NCBI GenBank assembly: GCA_965178125.1
Contig: OZ237774.1
Span: 512,229-576,228, forward strand
Direction: 5' to 3'
From: Bilabrum cf. latius
Taxonomy: Eukaryota > Bigyra: Bicosoecida > Bigyra > Bicosoecida
Length of the DNA stretch: 64,000 nt
Part shown: positions 34,201-45,200 of the stretch, piece after piece
How the letters are laid out: the number at the start of each line of letters is the position of its first letter
Position numbering within the stretch: position 1 is the stretch's first letter
Position numbers and translations under genes: made by a program
Notes under the pieces: model-generated
What the model was told of the DNA's origin: nothing
Databases searched by the model: none
What the model saw: only the letters and a program-made list of their open reading frames with translations

Positions 34201-34520
34201 GCCCGCGGGCGCCTGGACTGGGGTACATGAATGGGATAGGGGTTGTGTCGGGGAGGGAGGTGGCGGGGGCTCCCGCGGTGAGGGGGCGGCGGGTGAGGGG
34301 TGGGGCGGGGACGGGGACGGGCATGGGAGTGGGCGAAGAGGGGGTATCGCTAGACTAGGAGTCAGAAATCGAGGGGGAGAGCAGCGATGACGAGGACGAG
34401 GACGAGGACGAGGACGGTGTGCTGGCAGCAGCTGGCGTGCTGGAGGCACATGGGTCTGTGCTCCTGCGGTCAGCGCTGGACTGCCCCGAGGAGGAGTAGA
34501 GGTGGGTCTAGAGCACTTGA
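31239..34520 (+). CDS. RCC1-repeat protein with possible mitochondrial presequence, 1093 aa
   Basis: One frame from ATG 31239 to TGA 34518-34520, with TAG at 32364, 33213, 33468, 33795, 34356, 34497 and 34509. RCC1-like repeat pieces are VVVAWGNGSLGNLGLP, SSGWGHSVALDEHGVPW, GGLTLFLDSEGGVWSVGSNLHGECG, GYCFGVCLTAGGRVLSWGKNGRGEAG and HASALDSEGRVWTWG. These are blades of a seven-bladed propeller. The N-terminus is rich in Arg and Ser with few acids (RNRGLESVVASRLYRRALSRWL), which fits a mitochondrial targeting signal. RCC1L/WBSCR16 and yeast FMP25 are mitochondrial members; similarity to them is an inference. Long acidic linkers separate the repeats, and the C-terminal 200 residues are unassigned. 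At TAG 33213 the family usually has a polar residue before H.ALD. Standard code would cut it into five fragments. Confidence 0.72.
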
Positions 34521-34642
34521 AATTGTGAACAGAATAGCAACTGAGCATCGTATTTGGCATACACTTGACTAGCACATAGTTCGTAGACTATTTGAACAAC
34601 ATTCGGCCATGCACTGCACTGCACTGCACCTCCCTGTCCCCC

Positions 34643-35260
34643 TTACGACCTCCCCAGGCCCCTTGCCGCCGCCCTAGACCTCACACTCGAGCCAGAGCCG
34701 GTCCCTGCCCCTGCCCCTGCCCCTGTTCTCCGTGGGGTGCTGCTGCCACTGCCCCCGCCCACACCAGCCCTGCGCACACCCCCCCCTCTCCCCGCACTCC
34801 GGGTTCGTGAAGCAGAAGCACTCGAGCCACTCCCCCCTCTTTCTGTTTCTCTTGCTTCCCCTCCTCCCCTGGTAGAGCGCGGTGTGCCCAGCAGGGGCGA
34901 GGGCGAGTCAGTGGTGAGACCCACGCCAAGCCCAGCACCCAGGGCACTCGTCACACCGCTAGCCGTGTGGATCCGACGTAGCGGCCTCGTCTGCTGCCCG
35001 AGGCCGACAGAGCTCCCAGTGTGACGAGTGCTCCGTCGGCTGGCAGTCCGCCTCAGCCCCCCGGCAGCTGGGGATGCTCCCCTCGATGGCCCCCTCGGTG
35101 ACGAGGCAGTGCCTGTGCCTGTGCCTGAGCCTGAGGCAGTGGCTGCCCTCTTCACCTTTTTCTTCTTCGATTTGACGCGCGTGCCCTTGGTCTTGCCCTT
35201 GGTCCTCGATGCAGGCCTCGGCCTCGACCTGTCGAAGCTGCCAACATCACCAACACCAAC

Positions 35261-35292
<32 letters not shown>

Positions 35293-37754
35293 CGCCCAAC
35301 TCACCCATCGACTGCCCGCTGCTGTCCTGCAGCCCAATCCCGCTGGTGCCACTGCTTGCCATCCCATCCCCATCCCCATCCCCATCCCCATCCCCATCTG
35401 TATACCTGTCCTCGCCTTCCTGTTCCTGGATCGTCTCGTCTACACCTGCACCCCCCCACCTCGCCCCCGCCCCCGTCCCAACCTGCTGCTGCTGCTGCTG
35501 CTGGCTTGCTCCGCCTCGTCCTTCCGCCAGGGTCTAGTCATGGACAGGCCCTGCCAGTCTGACCACGTCACGGGAGGGATCGATGGCACCTCCCGGGCCG
35601 CTGGTGCCAACATCTCTCGTCGCACCTCCCCTTCCACTCGTCACATCCACGGCTCGCTGCGCCGCCCTCCTCGCCATCTCTGCGGCTGCTCTCGCCTCAG
35701 CCACTGCCCCCCCAATGGCGGGCGCCAGTTTGCCCACCCCCTCCTCCAGCTCCTGGATCCTGCGCCGATCCACGCTGGCCCCCGCCTGCAGCTCGTGGAG
35801 GGCCTCCCCCACGGCCGCGCTCACCTGCCCCTGGATGGACACCGGTGACACATCCTGCAGCCGGGTGGTGACCCGCCGGTCCACCTCTCTGAGCCCCGTG
35901 ATGACCCGCTCCTGCAGAGCCTGCTGCCGCCTGAGCCCGTCCTCCATCGTGGCCCGGAGAGCAGCCGCGCAAGCATCCGCAGACCCCTGCGCCCGCCCCG
36001 CCGCCTCCTTGGCCTCGTCCACCCCACGGGCCAGTCGAAGCCAGGGCGCCACTGCGCCTTCGTGCGATGCACCCGCCGCCCCGGCACCCCTCTCGATCCC
36101 CTGCCCCTCCCCCCCCCTCCCCTCCCACTTCCCCCCCCGCCCCTCCCCAAGGCCTGCGCACCTCCTCCCACAGCCGCGACAGCCGGGACTCTGCCAGCCG
36201 CACCCGAGCCCCTAGTCCACGCAGCGAGGCACTAGAAGGCAACGATGATGATGATGATGATGATGACGTCTTACCGCCTCCATGACCCCCAGCCCTGCTT
36301 GTGCCCTCATCACCCTAGCTATCATCCTCACCCTCACCCTCCTCCTCGCCCTTGCCCTTGCCCCCTTCTGTTTCCTGCCCGGCCTCGCCATCCCCCCCAA
36401 GCGCCCCATCAACCTTTTGCTCCAACCCCCTCAGCTAGGCACTGACCTCGGCCAGCCCCTGCCCCTGCTCCTGCAGCCGAGTTACTAGAGCCGAGAGAGT
36501 CTCTGCACCACCGTGCGATGCACTCCGCCAGCCCTCCCACTCGCCCCTCACAGCCCCGAGCCCCTGCTCAAGACCCCCGACCCTGCCCTCCAGCTCGCCC
36601 CTCACTCCATCACACGCCTCCCTGCACCGCCCCAGCAGCTCCTCCCGCTGCCCCACAAGCCCTTCCTCCAGCGCAAGCACCCTCTGCAGCACCGGAGGCA
36701 CATGCAAACTCCCGCCATCAACACCACCAGCCCCACCATGCTACGACCAATCGGCACGGCTCCCCACCGCACTCGTCACACCTTTCATCCCCCCCTCCAG
36801 GGCCGCCAGCCTCTCCTCCAGGCCCGCCGCACGATCCTCCGCCGCTCTGGCCCGGCCCTCTGCCTCGTCAGCACGGGCCATGGCCGCCTCTGCTGCCGCC
36901 CTCGCCCCCGCGATGCCCCGCCCTAGGGACTGCAGAGCAGCTGCGATCCCAGCACTCCCTAGGTCGACATCCCCCGGGCCACTCCCGTCTGCCCCACCAG
37001 CACCTCTTGTATCTCCTCTGTCTCCAGACTTGCCCATGCCCTCGCCACTGCCCATACCACTGCCCTCTGCCGCCCCGCTGCTCGCGAGGAGAGATGCGCT
37101 CGTCACACCACGCAATACCTACTCCCGCAGCTCCCGCAACTCACTCGTCACACCGGATATCCCCTCCCTGGCCCCTCCCTCCGCGCGCCCCACCGCCTCC
37201 ATCGCTGCCTCCGCCCTCCCCCGAGCCTCCCGAGCTGCCTCCGCGGCCGACTGGGCCTCCTCCCGCGCGATCTGTCCCTGTTCCCCGGCCTCCTGCGCCG
37301 CTGCTCCCGCCCTCTTGGCCAGCCCGCGTACCGCCTGCACCACCCCAGCGGGCGCCAGCCGAGACACGGCTGCCTCCAGCGCGCCGCTCGCCTGCCGCTC
37401 CTGCGCCTCTAGCGCGGCCTTCAGCTGGCCCACCTGCTCCATGGCTTCCTCCACGGCGCGCTTCCTGTCCTTGGCTTCCTGCTCGCAAGCCGAGGATGCC
37501 GCAGATGCAGCTGTGCTCGCACCCTCGGCCGTCTTGCCGGCGGTCTCGGCCGCGCCCTGCGACACGCGGAGCAGCCGACCCAGAGCGAGCAGCGCTTCAT
37601 CATGGTGAACAAGTCGGGACGAGTGCTCCGTCAGCTCCTGCCGGGTGCCGTCCGCTTCCAGACAAGCAGAAGTGACGCGGTCCAGCTGGGCCTCGAGGTA
37701 GGTGAGGTACGCGTTTCGGTCGGTAAGCAGCCGCCGCCTGTCCGCGATTTCAAG
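34643..37754 (-). CDS. Large coiled-coil protein, splice structure uncertain
   Basis: Not recognised. The minus-strand frame is open from an acceptor-like TTTTGCAG at about 37755 to TAA 34643-34645, with TAG (low coordinate) at 37119, 36741, 36435, 36315 and 35534. The N-terminal part is a long Ala/Glu/Arg-rich coiled coil (RNAYLTYLEAQLDRV, KRAVEEAMEQVGQLKAALEAQE). Near 36275 there is a GTAAGA donor and the frame changes, so at least one intron lies between about 36274 and 36212; a second coiled coil (RQQALQERVITGLREVDRR) follows. The C-terminal third is basic and Gly/Ser-rich with a seven-CAG glutamine run (about 35480-35503) and a KSKKKKVKR patch. The first exon with the start codon was not located. 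Five or more GVTSA-type motifs occur in it. Confidence 0.5.
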
Positions 37755-38074
37755 CTGCAAAATAATGTGTATGTCCGCATTGCAGTGATCCGATATGTAT
37801 CAGTTTGATGAATAAAAGGCAAACCACGAAGCGGTCGCAAGTGTTAGGGAGTGGAACAGCACTGCAAACTCACATCCTTGCGTCTAGCGTACTACGCAGT
37901 ATAACTTGGCTTTAAACTGCTCTCAATCGCATTGCGACCTTGCTTCATTTATCCTTGCACTCCTTGGGACCCAGGTAGCGAGCCAACGTCCATAATCAAG
38001 ACTTCTGGATAATCGAACGCAACTCGCAACCATCTGCAACTAGAATCTACTGAGCATTACGCAGCAAGGTGGTG
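37755..38074. promoter_or_regulatory. Divergent region, 5' exon of coiled-coil gene and CD2BP2 promoter
   Basis: This 320-bp segment lies between a minus-strand splice acceptor and the CD2BP2 ATG. A GTGAGT donor-like site occurs on the minus strand near 37867-37872, so a short 5' exon probably lies here, but its start codon could not be fixed. Confidence 0.35.
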
Positions 38075-40381
38075 ATGGAAGTAACAGATTTCCGTAAATC
38101 CAGTGGATCTGGTGCAGCAGGTGGAGCTGACGGAGGGAGCAAGTATGATAGCGCGCAAGCTGGGCAGGAGAGCATAGCAGCGCAAGCGATGCGGCTGGAA
38201 TCGAGCATGAATGCGCAGGATGCCGCAGAGGGAGCAATAGTTGACGCTTCAGGAGATGTAGTTAGTGGTACCAAAGGGTCAGAATCAAATCATGGGGCTG
38301 GAGGTGGCCCAATCAAGGAATACAGGGAGGCCGAGCAGCAGTCTTGGGGAGTTGCGACGGCCAACCAAGGATCGAAGAGCCCACAAAAGCGCAAAATTGT
38401 AATATCCGGTGCAGCTGCCGCTGCTGTGGGCAGCGTGGGGGGTGGGGCGGCGGTTGAGATGGAGGAGGAGGATTCTAGCGCGGACGAAACCGACGGCCAG
38501 GACAAGCGAGACGAGCAGCAGGACGCGCCTGCGGGTGACAGCGGGGATGAGGGGAGCGACGAAGACGAGAAGAGAGAGCGCCAGCGGGTGACTGCGGTGC
38601 AAGGGGAGCGGAGGCAGGCGGCAGGGCGGGCGAGGGCAGCGGGGGGGCGGCGGTAGAATGATCGCAGCAGCGGGGGTGAAGGAACGTTCGTTAGTGAGGA
38701 AGGAACCTTAATTGAGGCGTTCAACTTGGACGAGGAGCGGCGACTAGGTCACTTCGATGGCAGTGGGGCCTTTGTGTGGGGGAAGCAGGGGCGGGGTGAG
38801 GCATCAAGGGCGCTTGCCACGGCGCGGGGGCGGGGGCGGGGGGCGGCAGGTGCTGATGACGGGGCGCGTGCGATGGAGGACGGGCAGGATGAGGGGGAGG
38901 AGGAGGGGTTTGATGGCGACGACGAGAGCGGGGGCGAGATGGAGGCGGATGAGGCAGTGGAGGAGGCTGAGGCGATGGGTTTCCGGGGGATGAAGGGGAA
39001 GCGCGGGGGCGAGGGGGAGGAGGGTCTGGATGCAGAGGAGATGTGGATGCAGGAGGCGGAGCGGCAGCAGAGGCTAGAAGAGGGCAAGCGTAGGCGAGGT
39101 GGGGCGGAGGGGGGGGCAGCAGGAGACATTGTTCCCTAGGTGGGGCAGAAGAGGGGCAGGGACATGCAGGGCACTGGAGGGGGCCAGGGGAACGGGCAGG
39201 ATCAGCGCAGGGCCGTGGTGGTGGATGTGGACCGCGACCCGATGGGGGCGTTGAGGGCACTGGCGGGGGCGCTGCAGCAGGCGGAGAAGCTGTAGGCCGC
39301 GATTGCAAGGATCGATAGGGGGACAGCGGGGGCAGCTGTGGCGCCATCGAGGCGGGAGAAGAGGCGCATGGCGGCAGGAGTGGGGATGACGAGTGCCTCT
39401 GCTCGTGGGCTGACTGTGGCGGGGGGCCTGCGAGCCATGGGTGAGGGATCCAGGGGGGTTGGGCCTAAAGGCAAGGGCAAAGGCAAGGTGGATGGAGATG
39501 AAAGGCATGCCAAGAAACCGCGCTCTTCTGAACCGCATGGCGCGGGGTCGAACCCGGGTGCGAGTGAGGCCTTGCTGCGATAGAAGGAGGAGCTGCGGGC
39601 GGCTTGCAAGGTGCAGTTTGATCTTTTAACCGAGATTTCGTCTGCATTGGTGGAGGCTGAGACGGTGGCAGGCAGCGTGCAGGTGGGCGGTTGCTTTCAG
39701 TGGCGCGCAGGTGACGCCAGGCAGGCCATCGAGGCGGTGGCTGCGGCCTAGGGACAGGGAAGGCAGGGGCAGGGGCAGAGGAGTATGGCACAGGCATAGG
39801 CAGCAGCAGAGGCACAGCTGGCAGCACAGGTTTCATTGGATGACCCAGATGCAGTTCTGTGGGAGTACAGGATGGCTGCTCCAGCGACTGCTGCACTCTC
39901 GTCTTCGTCTTCGTCTTCGTCTTCGTCTGCAGCTGCGAGTGCAGTGGAGGTGGAGGTGGAGGCACCTGTGTTCGGCCCCTTCACCTCCACGCAGCTGATG
40001 CAGTGGCAGAGACAGGGACACATGGCTGGGACGTGGTGCAGACGGGTGCAGGGGGCGGAGTGGGCGAGGCGGAAGCAGCTGGCGGTCGCGCGGCTGCAAG
40101 CGCATGGACAGGGGCAAGGCCAGGGGCAGGGGCAGGGGCAGAAGAGCAGCGATGCCGGCAATGGTGAGAGTGGTAGTGCTGGGGACTTGGCGGACGAGCT
40201 CGCTGCCGATTTGGAGGAAGAGCCGCCAGGTGAGACTGGCGGAGCAGACGGGGGGGCGGCTGGTGGTCAGATCGGGGCAGTGCATCAGGTCGCGCTGGGC
40301 TTGGGGCCAAGGGACCGATAGGGCGGCAAATGGGCGCCAAGCGATGGAATCAACTTTAGAAAATGGGCTGCGCAGGAATAA
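38075..40381 (+). CDS. CD2BP2/LIN1 homolog (U5 snRNP GYF protein), 768 aa
   Basis: One frame from ATG 38075 to TAA 40379-40381, with TAG at 38654, 39137, 39293, 39581, 39749, 39797 and 40319. Two family anchors are clear. EAFNLDEERRLGHFD at about residue 215 matches the PFNL.EE...GHFD motif. The C-terminal GYF domain has VLWEYRMA, then VFGPFTSTQLMQWQRQG and WCRRV at about residues 590-655, equivalent to WEYKW, YGPFTSAQMQTW and YCRKL. CD2BP2 (yeast Lin1) is a U5 snRNP component that binds proline-rich ligands through GYF. The protein ends GGKWAPSDGINFRKW, matching the family end. A Ser run made of TCTTCG repeats interrupts the GYF domain. Under the standard code the GYF domain and the N-terminal anchor would be in separate ORFs. 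Confidence 0.82.
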
Positions 40382-40654
40382 AGGAAGATTAAAAGCTGTA
40401 CGCGCATAATATCGTGATTTCGTTTGAGCGAGCACTCGGCAAGAACGGGGATGATCTTGTCGAACTAATCGGCTAATCTTTGCGCTCAGACGGAACAAAA
40501 GGGGCCAATCCAACGTTAAGTACAAAATGATGCTCTCTTTGGCTTGCCAATTCTCAGTGCCGACTAAACGGTGGAGTGTTGCTCTCTGCTGGGTGATTAT
40601 CTCGGTTGGAATGCACACAAACGAAACACAGAACATGGAAATGATGGTGTCGTT
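40382..40654. other. Convergent intergenic region
   Basis: A 273-bp AT-richer gap between the TAA of the CD2BP2 homolog and the TGA of RBX1. No gene is visible. Confidence 0.45.
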
Positions 40655-40987
40655 TCAACCCAGCTTCTGAATCTTCTAAAATTCCCAAGGGTTTGCGCAC
40701 AGAGGGCAAACGTCGTTGTTTTTGAGCCAGCGAGACACGCACTCCAAGTGGAAGCAATGGTTGCAAGCCCCCCACGCGATGTTGATTTCCTGGACACCGT
40801 TTGCCTGATTCTCGATGCTTGGCTCGTAAATTGAATTCCTGCAGATAGCACAGCGGTCCTGCTGCACGTTATAACTCCAGAACGCGACCGCGTTCCACTT
40901 CTTGAGCTCGAACCTCAGCTTGTCATCTCCTCCACTCGCAGCACCGCCACTAGCCGCGCCGCCGCTAGCCGCCGATGCAGATGACAT
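40655..40987 (-). CDS. RBX1: RING-box protein RBX1/ROC1, 110 aa
   Basis: One frame from ATG 40987 to TGA 40655-40657 with TAG at 40676. The whole family pattern is present: LKKWNAVAFWSYN, CAICRN, AWGACNHCFHLECVSRWLK, VCPLCANPWEF, then TAG-K. In human RBX1 the corresponding end is WEFQKYGH, so TAG lies exactly at the conserved glutamine. RBX1 is the RING subunit of cullin-RING ubiquitin ligases and recruits the E2. The N-terminus is a Ser/Ala/Gly linker, the length matches the human protein of 108 residues, and all zinc ligands are present. It is divergent from RPS10, with 191 bp between the starts. Confidence 0.95.
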
Positions 40988-41178
40988 GCCTGCAATGTTT
41001 TACAAAAGATCCAGTTAGACCTCGACAGTCAGCAGATTGGTGTAACAATGCTGCTAATATCACAAAATCGTGCTCACTAAAATCTTAATTGTACCGTGAT
41101 GTCTGGGGTCAGTTCTGATTTAGTGCGATCGGATCGCCAGTGATTCCCAACAAAGGCATTACCCGAGGAGAGACAGCC

Positions 41179-41848
41179 ATGTTCGTCCTGAAGAAGGACC
41201 GTCTGGCCATCTACAACTTTCTGTTCCAGAGTGAGACATTCCCATCAAAGTTTACTCGCTATGTTCATCAGGGGGGCTCCGCCATGCCCGCTTGATGTAT
41301 CTGGTGATCCTGCACGGCGGCCCTCTTGCATAGCAAAGGCCCTGTCAACACCATGACTGCTGCATATGGTGGATATATCATTTTAGTATGCATTGTGGTC
41401 ATACTTAAGCCACGCGTCTGTGGCAGCGACACCGACAGCCTCTTATATTTATCTTGCCGTTCCTGTGAAACTCGCAGAGGGTGTGATGGTGGTGAAGAAG
41501 GATGCCAAGAAGCCCGAGCACGACCACGTTGCCGTCAAGAACGTCATTGTGATGAACATCTTGAAGAGCCTGAACTCCCGCGGCTTCGTGCGCGAGACTT
41601 TCAACTGGCAGTGGCGGTACTACTACCTGACCGACGCCGGCCTTGCTTTCCTGCGCAAGACCCTCGGCCTGGCTGACACCGTCAAGCCCGCCACCCACAA
41701 GGTGCGCAAGATCAAGACTGCCGCCGGCTTGGATGGCCCCCGCGGGCGCGGCCGCGGACGCGGTGGATTCGGTGGCTCCAGGGGCGGGTTCGGCGGCAGC
41801 CGAGGCGGTGCTTTCAGCAAGGTCGAGTCCAAGGAGACCCCTCAGTAA
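41179..41848 (+). CDS. RPS10: 40S ribosomal protein S10 (eS10), 140 aa
   Basis: Exon 1 is 41179-41230 and exon 2 is 41478-41848, with a 247-nt intron (GTGAGA to CTCGCAG) in phase 1. The spliced product reads KKDRLAIYNFLFQKGVMVVKKD, matching eS10 [23 protein letters not shown]. It continues with KNVIVMNILKSLNSRGFVRE, WQWRYYYLTDAGLAFLR and a Gly/Arg tail (RGRGRGRGGFGG). The stop is TAA 41846-41848. eS10 sits on the head of the small ribosomal subunit. No TAG is used, as expected if highly expressed genes avoid the reassigned codon. Confidence 0.96.
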
Positions 41849-42206
41849 GCTGCATATGCACAAGCATGCAGCCATTTGCATGCTAAGATAGGGTTGACGA
41901 TGATGACGGGTCTGGCGGGCGTAGCGGCATGATTTGCTGGGCGCTCCGCCGAGTGGGGTGGTTGTTGCGATTGCAGGAGCAGGGGCAGGCCTCAACGGGA
42001 CTGTGCATGTTCCATAGAAAACGTATTTCGCAACTGCGGGGTTTTAGCTTCACATTTCGCATGCTACATGCTATCAAATACGCAAGTCTCGTCACACCGA
42101 CTCGGAGTGGTTCGAATCGGGCAACAGACAATTTCGCCTTGACCATAGGTATCCACTGGAAAGTGTGTAGCATAGCTGTGACCCAGATTAGCTATAGTTA
42201 TCAGGG
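41849..42206. other. Intergenic, with one dispersed-motif copy
   Basis: This 358-bp gap between RPS10 and the very large gene contains CTCGTCACACC at about 42088, a copy of the dispersed motif outside coding sequence. A tRNA B-box-like GGTTCGAATC at 42110 lacks a pairing T-stem. No gene is visible. Confidence 0.45.
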
Positions 42207-45200
42207 ATGAGCAGACAGGCTGCCAACGAGGAGCAGCCAGGGAGTGCTGCCAGTCAACTTCTCTGCGTTCACCCCACCACAACGAGTGCAAGCTACGAAA
42301 CGTGGAGCTGCATCGCCTCACGGTCAGAGCTGTCTGTTTTTAGATCTCATATCCCTGGCCTATTGGACTTGGTTCATGTGCGTGGCAGACATACATGTGA
42401 GTCTTGGGAGGTCACGCGGTTGGATCCTAAACTCGCTTTGCATGCTCCAAATTATCGTCAATCGTGCCATGGTCTATCCGTATATTGCAGCTCACTGCAT
42501 TCAGTCGTCTGTTGCGCTTTGCAAGACTGAGCGCGACGTAATGGTGGTTTGGACGACCGCCGACGGGGCCGCTTGCCGGTCGCGCTTGCAGACTGAACCA
42601 CCGCCGAACATCGCCAGCCGCAGCAGCAAACTGTCGCCTGTTCGTGCGGGCATCGTGCGACCGAGGCCATCTCCAGGTGGAGGCGACCACGACAACCGGG
42701 AGGCAGCCGAGCTCTCCACCAGCCTAAGCATCGCCTCGACCGGCTCCGAGTCCTTCCCGCTCCGCAGGCCGGGCCAGTCGCAGGATGCAGGGGAGACGAG
42801 CACACCGGTGGCGGCGGCTTGCTGGCTGGGCCCTGACGAGTGCGTGGTGGGCTGGCAGGCGGGGGGCGGGGCCAAGTGCTGGCTGCCCACTGCAGGCAGA
42901 GGCACGCGCGGGGCCGGCGGGGGTGTGACGAGTGCGCAGGTGAGCCCGCTGCCGATGCCCCCGGGACACGACACCTCCCCTCTCCAGCTGGTCTCGCTGG
43001 CTCTCGTGCGCCCTGCCCCAACGGGAGCCCCCCCACTGGGGCCCGCCGTGCTGCTGGGGGCAGCGGCTGACGGCAGCATCGTGGCCTGGGAGGCGAGGGG
43101 GCCCACGAGGTGCCTGGCCGCGGGGAGGGTCTAGGGAGCAGATGGGAGAGGGGCCGGGTAGGAGGCCCAGATCCGCATGTCCGGGGCCCAGATCGCGGGC
43201 GTGTGGGCCGGGAGGGGCCGGCTGGAGGCCAGGGTGCGGTGGGTGCTGGCGGGCGGGGCCGGTGGCGGGTCCGGGTCTAGGGATGACGAGTGCGTGGTGG
43301 TGCTGCAGCAGCTCGGGGGACAACCGTCGTGGCAGATGAGTGTGACGAGTGAGGCGAGGACGAGCTGCCTGCAGCCTCCACAGCTGCCGGCCGGTCTGAG
43401 GGGCGTGTGCGGCGCGCCCAACCCCATGCGGCTGGTGGCTGCTGCCGCGGGGACTGGCGGCTCGGCGCACTCGTCACACGGTGCTCCGGTGTCTCTATGG
43501 GCGGTGTCTCTTTAGGGGTAGGCGGGTTGGAGCGGTGATGTTCCGCAGGGCGCCGCGCTTCCCCCATGGGGTTTGTGGGGGGCGCACAAGGTGTCCCTGG
43601 GTGGTGCCGGCCGGCAGCATGTGCTGGCCGGTGTGGAGGTGCCTGTCCTGAGCGGGGCGGGGATGGGGATGGGGGTGGGGATGGAACGAGGTGCAGGGGC
43701 AGGTTCGGCCATCCCTGGTGCGATGCTCGTGGGATTGAACCCGGGTGCAGGTGTCGCGGTGGGTGGGCTCGTGTCCGGTGGGTTGCTGGGGGGGGCGGAG
43801 GGGGATGGGGAGGGCCCGGGCAGGTGGAGGCATGGGGCCGATGGGGCCGCGCTTGGCATGCTGCTGCCGAGCCGGGTTGGGAATGGGCCAGGGGTGGGGC
43901 TGCAGGGGGAGGCCCCCATTGTGGGGGCGCTGGCTCTCCTCTGGGGTGAGCTGCGGGCGCTGGGGGCGCGGGTGGACTGTAGAGCTGCGGGGGCGCTGTG
44001 CCTGGGGCTGGCAGGGGGGTCTGGGCCTGCAAGGTAGAGAGGGGTAGATGCGGGTGAGGCTGGGGGGATGGAGTCGGTGCCAGCGGCCAAGAAGGCGAGG
44101 GGGGCGGGGCACAGGGGTGCATCCCGGGGGGGGGATTCCCCTGCGGGACCCCTGTATGCGTGGGTGGATCGCATCGAGAGTGAGATGCGCGCGGTGCTGG
44201 GGCACATGGGGGAGGGAGGAGGGGAGGGAGGCGTGGGGTGCCTCACAGTAGATCGGAGTGACGCCTGCATCGCCAGCTTGCTGCCGAGGGAAAACCCGCG
44301 ATCTACCCGTGGATTGGCTGCCCGGCGCGCCCTGCTCGGTCTGCTGGCCTCTGCGGTGCATGGGTCGCTGCGAAAGGTGCTAGGCCGGGGCCTGGCTGCA
44401 GTGCTTAGGGCGGCGGTGGGGGGAGACCTGAGGGGCGCGCTGGCGGAGGGTGCGAGTGCGGGTGTAGGTGCGGGATCTGCGTCCGGGAGGGATCGAGCCA
44501 GGGGGCACCCCTCCGGTGCTGGGTCTGGCCTGTCGCTTGAGAGTGCGTGGGGGAGGGTGTCGCCGTCGGGGGCCAGCGTGCTAGGGCAATGGAGGGCGGT
44601 GCCTCTGTCCGTGCGGGCGGGAGTCAGGGCTGCTGGGGCCGCTGCATGCACGGAGGGTGCAAGGGCGGTACGGCGGTGGCGGGGGGGCTCGCCGCACCCC
44701 GAGGGGCATGCTATGCTGGTGGGCGGTGCGGCGCTGCAGGGCACGGGGGAGGGCACGGGGGAGGGCATGAATTGGGGAGAGGGGCGGTAGGCTGGGGAAC
44801 ACCGGGACCAGGAGGGGTCTGTTCTCTCTGTGTCAGAGTGGGGTTTGCTGGGCTGGGACGGCGTGCTGAGGGGACAGGAGGCCGGGGATGCCGGAGTGCG
44901 GGGGGGCGGCTGGGGTGCCGTGGCATCTGCAGCGAGGAATGGGCGCGGGCAAGCGGGGGTGCCGGACCCTGAGGGGGCCCGGTGGGGCGCGCTGGCGACT
45001 TTGCTGTGCTGGGGGAACTGGGCGGGGGAATCGGCGGGCGGGCTGGCGAGGGGGGCGCGATCAGCAGGGGGGGGCGTTGGTGGGGGAGCGGGGGGCTTCG
45101 ATGGAGCTGGTGAGGGTGCCAGTGGTGCCTCGGGGATGGGCGGCGGTGAGTCGGGGGGCCTTGGGCTGGAGCTGGGTCTCGGCGAGGGGGGGTTGGGTGA

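Noticed and set aside
42107-42120. GGTTCGAATC as a tRNA B-box
   Set aside because: The flanks do not form a T-stem and no A-box lies at a suitable distance upstream.
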